This document shows positions 16,406 to 23,950 of a stretch of 64,000 nt of DNA, piece by piece (position 1 is the stretch's first letter; each line of letters opens with the position of its first letter). The stretch is from contig JAGVQM010000006.1 in assembly GCA_020051695.1 (NCBI GenBank), positions 79,899 through 143,898 of the forward strand, read 5' to 3'. Origin of the DNA: Candidatus Zixiibacteriota bacterium (lineage in GTDB: Bacteria; Zixibacteria; MSB-5A5; WJJR01; JAJRUJ01). Under the pieces are notes generated by a model. It worked only from the letters and a program-made list of their open reading frames with translations. It was not told the DNA's origin and did no database searches. Position numbers and translations under genes: made by a program.

Positions 16406-17416
16406 TTATATCCGCAGGCGTGCCAACATATCCTCTGTTGCCGGTTGGACCGTGATTGTTCCGCTGGTGCCGGCCCGTGTCCACGTGACCTTGACTTCGC
16501 GATCACCCCGTCTGCGGCTGAACCGCGCAGTCAGCCCGCAGGCCGTTCGCCGGGCATCCTCGCAATCGGCGCCGCGGATCAGGGTCAGGGGTGAACCGGT
16601 ATTCATAACTTCACAAAACACATCACCCGGCCCGGCAATCGTTTCGATCTTTTTGTTGTCTTCCTCATTGCGCCCGACAATGATCTTCGTTTGGGGCGAA
16701 AAGCGGAAATGCCGCCCGGCGCGCAATAAATTGATGTCGGTGTACGACGCCAGCGGATCATGGTCCAACAGGTCTTTCAACTTGCGCGCATAATCAGGGT
16801 TGGTCAGCAGGCATCCGCCGGCGGGGGAGGGATAATCGGTCAATCCGAACTCCCGAGCCAGCTCCATTTGCCGTTTGCGCGACCGTCCGGAGATATCCTC
16901 CAGTTGTTCGCGGTCGACCAGCCCCTGCAACTCGGGAATCGTCGGCTCCAGTAATTTCGCCGATAACGGGCGCAACAGACGTCCTTTCAAACCCGACTCG
17001 CGGACCGTTAAATTCATTTTATCGCGCATCTGGGAAAACGGCCGCTGGCCCAGCACCTCACCGGAGATCACAAAATCGGCATTGACGATTTCCATGTATT
17101 CTTTCGCCTGCGCCAGCATTAAAATCCGGCAATCCACGCAGGGGTTCATGTTTTTTCCCCGGCCGTGTTTCGGGTCGCGGACGATCTCGATAAATTTCTG
17201 CCCGAGGTGCATCATCTTCACTTCGAACCCGAATTTTTCGGCCACGGGATAGGGGTCATGCGAACAGGACGATTTATCGCCGGGGTCGCAGCCGAAATGC
17301 ATAAGAAAGGTCAACGCGGTGACTTTGACCTCTTGTTTCAACATCAGGAGCACGGCCAGACATGAGTCCAGTCCGCCGGAGAATAACGCGATGGCATGTG
17401 GTTGTGATGCGCTCAT
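16406..17416 (-). CDS. PP-loop ATPase, tRNA-thiolation-like (ThiI/MnmA-related, DUF814-like C-terminus)
   Basis: The N-terminal ~200 residues are a PP-loop ATP pyrophosphatase domain with the ATP-binding motif LFSGGLDSCLAVLL near residue 12 and conserved cysteines in CVDCRILML and AGGCLLT. This is the arrangement of tRNA sulfur-transfer enzymes of the ThiI/MnmA class. The C-terminal ~130 residues (LRAGRHFRFSPQTKIIVGRNEEDN onward, split here between two motifs: LRAGRHFRF and KIIVGRNEEDN) match the DUF814/NFACT-R-like module often fused to such proteins. The exact tRNA position modified is unknown. An AGGA ribosome-binding site precedes the ATG. It runs toward tRNA-Gly. Confidence 0.8.
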   Translation of the reverse strand: MSASQPHAIALFSGGLDSCLAVLLMLKQEVKVTALTFLMHFGCDPGDKSSCSHDPYPVAEKFGFEVKMMHLGQKFIEIVRDPKHGRGKNMNPCVDCRILMLAQAKEYMEIVNADFVISGEVLGQRPFSQMRDKMNLTVRESGLKGRLLRPLSAKLLEPTIPELQGLVDREQLEDISGRSRKRQMELAREFGLTDYPSPAGGCLLTNPDYARKLKDLLDHDPLASYTDINLLRAGRHFRFSPQTKIIVGRNEEDNKKIETIAGPGDVFCEVMNTGSPLTLIRGADCEDARRTACGLTARFSRRRGDREVKVTWTRAGTSGTITVQPATEDMLARLRI

Positions 17417-17533
17417 GAGTTATTCCTGATCTCCCGTTTGGCCCGGCCGCCCTGCCGCATATGAAACGCTGCCGACCGGATGAGTGTTGGCCTTAGAGTG
17501 TAACGGGAAAACCGTCAAAGGAGTAATCGTGGG

Positions 17534-18964
17534 CTAGAGAAACCACATTGCCGAGGAGTCCGCCAATTTGATAAACAATTCCGGACAGACCCCGATGACC
17601 ACCAGCGCCACCGCGGCGAAAACCAGCGTGAAGATCAGTCCTAAAGAGACCGGCGCCGGCGGCGTCTCGCTCTCGGGAATTTTCATGAAACAGTAGACCG
17701 GGGCGCGCAGGTAATAGTAGACGGAAACGATGGAATTCACCGCGGCGATAATCACCAGCCAGATAAAACCGTGCTGGATCGCCTGCTCAAAAATATAGAA
17801 TTTGGCCACAAACCCGGCCACTGGCGGGATTCCCGCCAGCGAAACCATGAACAACGCCAGCGCAAGCGCCAGCGCGGGGTTGGTCTTGCCCTGCCCGGCA
17901 CAATTATCAAAACTCAGTGATTCTTCCTGTTTGCCTTCCAGCGCGGAAATGACCGCGAACGCGCCCACCGCGGCGATGAAATAGCCCAACAAATAAAACC
18001 CGATCAATCCCACGGCCGCCTGCCCGCCGATCACCAGCCCGATCAGCGCGTACCCGGCATGGGCAATCCCCGAATAAGCCAGCATCCGTTTGACCGAACT
18101 TTGCGTGATCGCCAGGAAATTGCCGACGGTCATCGACAGCACCGCCAGCATCCAGACAAAGCGCCAGATAATCGGGTCGGAAATTGAAAAAGTCCAGATG
18201 ATCAGCCGCAGTAATACCGCAAACGCCGCCACTTTCGGGCCGGCCGCAAAGAAGGCAGTAACCGCCGTGGGCGCACCCTCATAGGCATCGGGCTCCCACA
18301 TATGAAAAGGCACCGCGGCGATCTTAAAAGCCAGCCCGATCAAGATTAAAAGCATCCCGGAGATGCCGACAAAGCTCAGCCCTGCGCCGTCGGCCCAGGC
18401 CGCGGCGATTTCCTCCAGCCGCAGCGAACCGGTCGCGCCATACACCAGCGCGATGCCATACAGCAGAAAACCCGAGGCGAACGCGCCCATCAGGAAATAT
18501 TTGGCCCCGGCCTCCACCGAACGGCTGCTGGACCGGCGCAGCGCGGCCATGATGTACAACGGGATAGACATGATCTCCATACCCAGAAACACAATAACCA
18601 GGTTCGCCGCGCTGATCAGCAGCAGCATCCCCAGTACGGAAAATAAAACCAGCGCGTAAAATTCACCATGGTAAGCCCGTTGTTCAGCCAGTGAGCCGGC
18701 CGCCACCGCCACCGCCAGGACCGATCCCAACAATACGAGCGTCGCAAAGAAGATAAAAAACCGGTCGAAAATGACCATCCCCGAAAACAACAAGCCCACC
18801 TGGCCGTCCGACAGCCACAGTAGAACACCGGCGGCCAGCAACACCAGGATGGTACACACCGGCTGTAGGGTGCGTTTGTTCTCCCGGCCAAACGCCTCAT
18901 ACAGTAACAGGAGTGTTCCGCCGAGCGCCAGGAGCAGTTGGGGGGAGAACATGGTCAGGTTCAT
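17534..18964 (-). CDS. nuoN: NADH-quinone oxidoreductase subunit N
   Basis: Antiporter-like membrane subunit of respiratory complex I, 476 residues and almost entirely hydrophobic. The family features are present: MEIMSIPLYIMAALRR with the key Glu, the FKIAAVPFHMWEPDAYEGAPT signature (seen as FKIAAVPFHMW plus PDAYEGAPT), and KRMLAYSGIAHAGY. Its ATG overlaps the nuoM TGA by four bases, indicating translational coupling. It is the last gene of the nuoJKLMN operon and ends in a TAG stop. Confidence 0.97.
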   Translation of the reverse strand: MNLTMFSPQLLLALGGTLLLLYEAFGRENKRTLQPVCTILVLLAAGVLLWLSDGQVGLLFSGMVIFDRFFIFFATLVLLGSVLAVAVAAGSLAEQRAYHGEFYALVLFSVLGMLLLISAANLVIVFLGMEIMSIPLYIMAALRRSSSRSVEAGAKYFLMGAFASGFLLYGIALVYGATGSLRLEEIAAAWADGAGLSFVGISGMLLILIGLAFKIAAVPFHMWEPDAYEGAPTAVTAFFAAGPKVAAFAVLLRLIIWTFSISDPIIWRFVWMLAVLSMTVGNFLAITQSSVKRMLAYSGIAHAGYALIGLVIGGQAAVGLIGFYLLGYFIAAVGAFAVISALEGKQEESLSFDNCAGQGKTNPALALALALFMVSLAGIPPVAGFVAKFYIFEQAIQHGFIWLVIIAAVNSIVSVYYYLRAPVYCFMKIPESETPPAPVSLGLIFTLVFAAVALVVIGVCPELFIKLADSSAMWFL

Positions 18965-20535
18965 GGCCGGATATCCTCCTCCGGCTCATTCGTCACCGGC
19001 ACGGCGGCCGGTCCGACGAATAATGTCGGCGTAAGTGCTTGTTCGCGCACAATCCGCACCTGTTCGACTCGGCTGAGCACCCGCTGCAGCGCCGGCTCCA
19101 TTCGTTCCAAAAATGGTTTAGGATAGAGGCCGATCACGAAGATCATCACAATCAGCGGCACCATCACCGCGCGTTCGCGCAGGGTCATATCCGTCACGCG
19201 GTCATTCTCCGGATTGGTCACCTTGCCGAAAAATACCCGCTGGAACATCCACAGCATATAGCCTGCGGCCAGCACGATTCCCGCGGTACCGAATACCGCC
19301 GCGATTGTCTGTGAGCGAAACGCACCCAACAGGATCAAAAATTCACCGACGAAGCCGTTGGTCCCGGGCAAACCCACCGAGGAGAGCATGGTGATCATGA
19401 AAAAGACGCCGTACACCGGGACGACTTTGAATAACCCGCCGTAATCGGCGATCAGCCGCGTGTGCCGCCGTTCATAAATAATCCCCACCAGCAGGAATAA
19501 CGCTCCGGTCGACAAGCCATGGTTGAGTTGCTGTAGCAGCGAACCGGTGAAACCGATGGTATTCAGCGCACACATCCCCAGCATCACAAACCCCAGGTGC
19601 GATACCGAAGAATAGGCCACCAGCGATTTGATGTCTTTTTGCACCATCGCCACCAGCGCGCCGTAAATAATCCCGATAACCGACAAGACCACCAGATAGG
19701 GCAGCGCGTCCAGAAACGCGGCGGGGAACAGCGGGATGGCAAAACGCAGGAAACCATACGTGCCCATTTTCAGCAGCACTCCGGCCAGGATAATCGAACC
19801 GGCGGTCGGCGCCTGCACGTGCGCATCAGGGAGCCACGTATGAAACGGGAACAGGGGGACTTTGATCGCGAAGGCCAGCGCAAAGGCCAAAAACAACCAC
19901 AACTGCTGCGCCGCAGGAATATCGAACTGTGACCAGACCATCAAATCAAACGTCCATACACCCGTATGCTGATGGACCACGTTGGCCGTGTAGATAATGG
20001 CGACCAGCATAAACAAACTGCCGGTGATCGTATACAGCACAAACTTGATTGTCGCGTAGATCCGGTTGACCCCGCCCCAGATGCCGATGAGGAAATACAT
20101 CGGCAGCAGCATCAGTTCCCAGAACACATAAAATAAGAATAAGTCGGTGGCGCAGAATGTACCGACCATCCCGGCTTCGAGGACCAGGAAGGCAATGAAA
20201 TACCCTTTGACTCGTTCTTTGATCCCGGCGAACGAAGCCCACACCGAAATCACTGTCAGAAATGTCGTTAACAGCACGAGGAACAAACTGATCCCGTCGA
20301 TCCCGACCTGATAACTGACTCCCAGCGCATCCGACCACACCCAACGCGCGACAAATTGATAGCCCGCGCCCGTTTCAAAAGCAAACAATAGATACAACGA
20401 GGCCACGAATTCAAGCAGCGTGGCGACTAAGGCATAGATGCGGATTGCATCATGCCGGTCACTGCGGACCAGCGTGAGGACCCCCGCCGTGATCAACGGC
20501 CAGAAGATTAAAAATGTCAGGATCGTCGAATCCAT
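18961..20535 (-). CDS. nuoM: NADH-quinone oxidoreductase subunit M
   Basis: Proton-pumping membrane subunit of complex I, 524 residues. Visible family motifs are FYVFWELMLLPMYFLIGIWGG (key Glu; split as FYVFWELMLLPMYF and IGIWGG), AIKVPLFPFHTWLPDAHVQAP (within it PFHTWLPDAHV) and KSLVAYSSVSHLGFV. It lies 6 bases after nuoL and overlaps nuoN by four bases. Confidence 0.97.
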   Translation of the reverse strand: MDSTILTFLIFWPLITAGVLTLVRSDRHDAIRIYALVATLLEFVASLYLLFAFETGAGYQFVARWVWSDALGVSYQVGIDGISLFLVLLTTFLTVISVWASFAGIKERVKGYFIAFLVLEAGMVGTFCATDLFLFYVFWELMLLPMYFLIGIWGGVNRIYATIKFVLYTITGSLFMLVAIIYTANVVHQHTGVWTFDLMVWSQFDIPAAQQLWLFLAFALAFAIKVPLFPFHTWLPDAHVQAPTAGSIILAGVLLKMGTYGFLRFAIPLFPAAFLDALPYLVVLSVIGIIYGALVAMVQKDIKSLVAYSSVSHLGFVMLGMCALNTIGFTGSLLQQLNHGLSTGALFLLVGIIYERRHTRLIADYGGLFKVVPVYGVFFMITMLSSVGLPGTNGFVGEFLILLGAFRSQTIAAVFGTAGIVLAAGYMLWMFQRVFFGKVTNPENDRVTDMTLRERAVMVPLIVMIFVIGLYPKPFLERMEPALQRVLSRVEQVRIVREQALTPTLFVGPAAVPVTNEPEEDIRP

Positions 20536-20541
20536 GTCCGC

Positions 20542-22458
20542 CTAACTCAACACATAAATCAACCAGGCGAGGACTGCTACACTGCCCAGAGCAAAGGTTG
20601 CAGCATATCCGCGGAAATACCCGTTTTGCGGCTGCGCGCCGGCCTGGCCCAGTTGTCTGACGAACGCTGCCAGCCCATTGACCGAACCGTCAATGACCAG
20701 TTCATCAAAATATTTCCACAACCAGCGCGAACCGCCGACAATCGGCCGCACAATGACCAGGTGATAGAACTCGTCGATATAATACTTGTTCTGCACCAGC
20801 CGGTATACTGCGGGGAACTTGTTTTTCAGGTTCTCCGGCGCGGTGGAACCTCTCAGATACCAGCGATAGGCCCAGATAAAACCGAGCAGCGCAATGCCGA
20901 CCGATAACCCCATTAATAAGAATTCGGTACTGTGAGCGTGGTTTACACCGTGCGGCAACAGTTCCTCGGCCGCGGCAAATACCGGCGCGAGATAATGCTC
21001 AAACGAGTTGCCGCCGCCCAGCACTTTGGGCCAGCCGATCCACCCGCCGACAAATGATAAAATACCCAGGATGACCAGCGGGCCGGTCATCGACATCGGT
21101 GATTCGTGCACTTTGGTTGCGGTTTCCTCGGAAAACCGTGACTTGCCGTAGAACGCCAGAAAAAACAGCCGGAACATATAAAACGCCGTTAATCCCGCAG
21201 TCAATACCCCGACAACCCAGAACGCCACACCGCCCAGCGGGGAGGCGAAACTGCTCCACAAAATTTCATCTTTCGACACAAACCCCGCCAGTCCCGGAAA
21301 GCCGGAGATCGCCAGCGTGGCCACCCCGAAGGTCAGAAACGTCGCCGGGAGATATTTCCGCAGGCCGCCCATGTGGCGCAAGTCCTGTTCATGGTGCAAC
21401 GCGTGGATTACCGAACCCGCACCCAAAAACAGCAACGCCTTGAAAAACGCATGCGTCATCAGATGGAAAATCGCTGCGGAAAATGCCGCTACCCCGCAGG
21501 CCAGGAACATATACCCCAGCTGGCTGATCGTCGAGTAGGCCAGCACGCGTTTGATGTCGTTTTGCACGGTGGCCATTGTCGCAGCAAACAGCGCAGTCGC
21601 CGCCCCGATGATCGCCACTACCAACAGCGCGGTGGGGGACAGGGCAAACAATACCGAGCAGCGGGCCACCATATACACTCCCGCCGTGACCATCGTTGCC
21701 GCGTGGATCAACGCTGAAACCGGGGTCGGGCCTTCCATGGCATCAGGCAGCCAGACATAGAGCGGAATCTGCGCCGACTTGCCGGTGGCGCCTAAAAACA
21801 ATAACAGACAAATCGCCGTCACCAGAGTATCGCCGGGGACAAACATCTCCGGCGCCGCGGCAAAAACCTCGGGAAAATACACGCTGCCGAATTTCCAGAA
21901 GATCAGCATGATTCCCAGCGCAAAGCCAAAATCGCCGATCCGGTTGACAATGAACGCCTTTTTCCCGGCGTTGGCCGCCGAATCTTTCTGAAACCAGAAC
22001 CCGATCAACAGATAGGAACACAACCCGACACCTTCCCACCCCATGTATAACAGCAGGAAATTGTCGGCCAGAACCAGCACCAGCATGAAAAACACGAATA
22101 AATTCAAATACGCGAAGTATCGCGAAAACCGCTCGTCCTGCGCCATGTACCCGGTGGAATACACGTGGATTAAAAACGCGACGCCGGAAACGGTCACGGC
22201 CATCACCGCCGAGAGATGGTCCAGCAGGAAACCGAACGAGACGGTAAACCTCCCTGCAACAATCCACTCGGCCAGCGTGAAACGGTGCGGTCCCTCGCCA
22301 AGGAACAACATCGCCAGCAGCGAGAGGATAAACGATGCGAACACCGTCAGGCACCCCAGCACCCCCGAGCCGTACCGCGTCAGACGGCGGCCGAACAGCC
22401 CGTTGATCATGAAGCCGATCAGCGGAAACACCGGTATGAGCCAGATTGTGTTCAGCAT
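20542..22458 (-). CDS. nuoL: NADH-quinone oxidoreductase subunit L
   Basis: Largest proton-pumping membrane subunit of complex I, 638 residues. The antiporter core has FLLLYMGWEGVGLCSYLLIG, QIPLYVWLPDAMEGPTPVSA and KRVLAYSTISQLGYM. The C-terminal region, which includes the lateral helix and last membrane segment, extends to the stop. The order nuoK-nuoL-nuoM-nuoN is canonical. A gap of 37 bases separates it from nuoK. Confidence 0.97.
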   Translation of the reverse strand: MLNTIWLIPVFPLIGFMINGLFGRRLTRYGSGVLGCLTVFASFILSLLAMLFLGEGPHRFTLAEWIVAGRFTVSFGFLLDHLSAVMAVTVSGVAFLIHVYSTGYMAQDERFSRYFAYLNLFVFFMLVLVLADNFLLLYMGWEGVGLCSYLLIGFWFQKDSAANAGKKAFIVNRIGDFGFALGIMLIFWKFGSVYFPEVFAAAPEMFVPGDTLVTAICLLLFLGATGKSAQIPLYVWLPDAMEGPTPVSALIHAATMVTAGVYMVARCSVLFALSPTALLVVAIIGAATALFAATMATVQNDIKRVLAYSTISQLGYMFLACGVAAFSAAIFHLMTHAFFKALLFLGAGSVIHALHHEQDLRHMGGLRKYLPATFLTFGVATLAISGFPGLAGFVSKDEILWSSFASPLGGVAFWVVGVLTAGLTAFYMFRLFFLAFYGKSRFSEETATKVHESPMSMTGPLVILGILSFVGGWIGWPKVLGGGNSFEHYLAPVFAAAEELLPHGVNHAHSTEFLLMGLSVGIALLGFIWAYRWYLRGSTAPENLKNKFPAVYRLVQNKYYIDEFYHLVIVRPIVGGSRWLWKYFDELVIDGSVNGLAAFVRQLGQAGAQPQNGYFRGYAATFALGSVAVLAWLIYVLS

Positions 22459-22495
22459 GTGTCGTGTCGCGGTGCTCGTTTGGACTAAGACCCGC

Positions 22496-22798
22496 TCAGC
22501 CCTTCAGGATATTTAATTCATCCACATCAACAGTATTCTTGCGCCGGAAGATGGCGATGACCAGCGACAAACCCACCGCGGCTTCGGCGGCGGCCACCAC
22601 AAAAATGATGAATACAAAAACATGCGCGCCCGGATCGGCATGCCAGCGCGCAAAACTGATCAACGCCAGGTTCGCCGCGTTGAGCATCAGCTCCACCGAC
22701 ATCAGGATGGTGATCAGGTTGCGCGAGATCAAAACTCCCACCGTGCCCAATCCGAAAAGCACTGCCGAGACCAGCAGATAATGCGACAGCGGGATCAT
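22496..22798 (-). CDS. nuoK: NADH-quinone oxidoreductase subunit K
   Basis: MrpC-like small membrane subunit of complex I. Its 100 residues have three hydrophobic segments and the conserved Glu in LISRNLITILMSVELMLNAANLA (key part MSVELMLNA) and in VAAAEAAVGLSL. Its ATG overlaps the nuoJ TGA by four bases. Confidence 0.97.
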   Translation of the reverse strand: MIPLSHYLLVSAVLFGLGTVGVLISRNLITILMSVELMLNAANLALISFARWHADPGAHVFVFIIFVVAAAEAAVGLSLVIAIFRRKNTVDVDELNILKG

Positions 22799-23325
22799 GA
22801 ACGCTCCTCCGGGGGTTGCGCTTCCTCACGTTTTCCGGCCAGCACCAGCGCCCCGGCCACCGCGATCAACAATAGAATAGAGGTCAACTCAAAAGGCAGT
22901 AAATACTCTCCAAATAACAACCGTCCCACTTGCGCGACCGAGCCGAATTCAGCGGCCACCACTTGCCCGTCTGTTGGGCTGGATGAGACAAACGCCCGGG
23001 CAATAAGCGAAATTTCGATAATCAGTGTCCCGCCGATCAGGACACCGAAAGAGCGGAGTCCCGGCTTGCGGTTACTGCCGAATTGGTCCTGGTTGAGGTT
23101 CAGAAGCATAACCACAAACAGGAACAAGACCATAATCGCGCCGGCGTAGATGATAATTTGCAGTGCGGCAATGAATTCCGCTGATAGTTGAAGATATAAC
23201 ACCGCCAGCGCAAAAAGGACCACCACCAGTGAGAGAACGGAATTAATCGGTTTTGATTGGAAAATAAGGTTTATCGCGGCAGCCCCGGCTACTCCGGCTG
23301 CTATCCAGAAAACGGCAAAATCCAT
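22795..23325 (-). CDS. nuoJ: NADH-quinone oxidoreductase subunit J
   Basis: MrpD-like membrane subunit of complex I, 176 residues and five predicted membrane segments. The characteristic FIAALQIIIYAGAIMVLFLFV stretch (key part QIIIYAGAIMVLF) identifies NuoJ. It is the first gene of the cluster here. NuoI and the other peripheral-arm genes, which usually precede it, are absent; the upstream neighbour is a DUF1998 helicase beyond a ~600-base non-coding stretch. Confidence 0.95.
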   Translation of the reverse strand: MDFAVFWIAAGVAGAAAINLIFQSKPINSVLSLVVVLFALAVLYLQLSAEFIAALQIIIYAGAIMVLFLFVVMLLNLNQDQFGSNRKPGLRSFGVLIGGTLIIEISLIARAFVSSSPTDGQVVAAEFGSVAQVGRLLFGEYLLPFELTSILLLIAVAGALVLAGKREEAQPPEERS

Positions 23326-23525
23326 AGTAGTCTGTCCGAAACCAGCTTAAACACTCTCCCAGCCCCGGTCTTCAATGCCCCGGGATCGGGGCCATAATAA
23401 TCGGGGGCTCCGCCGAGTGTCAACCCTTTTTATCTGTTTGGGCGACAATGAATACAGGCCACCAGCCGGTTGGCGCGGGATTTTGACTCTACCTGCGGAA
23501 TTTTCGGTGAAAATTCAGGTTATGA

Positions 23526-23630
23526 GCCGGGGACGACGTTAATAATCCAACCGGTGCGCCGATAACTTAAATGCACGGCGTCTACAACCCCCCTCAAAGG
23601 CCGCTAATCACCAAAAGATTGGCGGCCTTT
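23526..23630. repeat. Structured element, copy 1
   Basis: The core at 23569-23604 is identical to copy 2 except for one base over 36. It includes an ATGCACGGCGTCTACA block, six Cs and AAAGGCCGC. Two hairpins are predicted: CGCCG (23557-23561) with CGGCG (23576-23580) around a 14-base loop, and AAAGGCCGC (23596-23604) with GCGGCCTTT (23622-23630), extended by AATC/GATT. Similarity to copy 2 continues upstream through TCCA-x-CCGG to about 23502. The strand of action is unknown and I do not recognise the family. Confidence 0.65.
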
Positions 23631-23783
23631 CCCCATTTTGGGACGGCGGAAATGCCGATTGCCCGGCAGCTTTTTGCTGAGATTCAATCTGTCGTTTTCT
23701 TAGCCGCGGGTCATGGTCCGATATAACTTTTGCGCTTACCAGACGCAAAGATAGATTTTTCGGTCGGTTTTCGGTTACGGGGT

Positions 23784-23896
23784 CCGGCAGGGTCTCGGGA
23801 GGGCTTAAGTGGTCCAGCCGGTTGCCGATATAAGAAATGCACGGCGTCTACAGCCCCCCTCAAAGGCCGCTTGACTTATATGAGTCGGGCGGCCTT
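23784..23896. repeat. Structured element, copy 2
   Basis: The core at 23835-23870 matches copy 1. Its hairpins are GCCG (23824-23827) with CGGC (23842-23845), again with a 14-base loop, and AAAGGCCGC (23862-23870) with GCGGCCTT (23889-23896). The apical part of the second stem differs from copy 1 but still pairs (GACT/AGTC instead of AATC/GATT). This compensatory pattern suggests a selected structure. The copy ends about 55 bases past the helicase stop codon. Confidence 0.65.
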
Positions 23897-23950
23897 CCCT
23901 TTGCTGGGAGCATGGCAATAGTCGATGTCGATAAAACGAGCGATATCGCG

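Larger units (their letters stand above)
23326..23950. other. Non-coding region between the helicase gene and nuoJ
   Basis: This 625-base stretch holds no supportable gene. It contains two diverged copies of a structured element (annotated separately), about 260 bases apart and in the same orientation. The nuoJKLMN promoter should lie in the first ~200 bases next to nuoJ, but I see no convincing consensus. Confidence 0.6.

Noticed and set aside
23526..23896. Integron attC sites or a CRISPR-like array for the paired elements upstream of nuoJ
   Set aside because: There are only two copies about 260 bases apart, no attC core sequences, no regular spacers, and no integrase or cas genes nearby.
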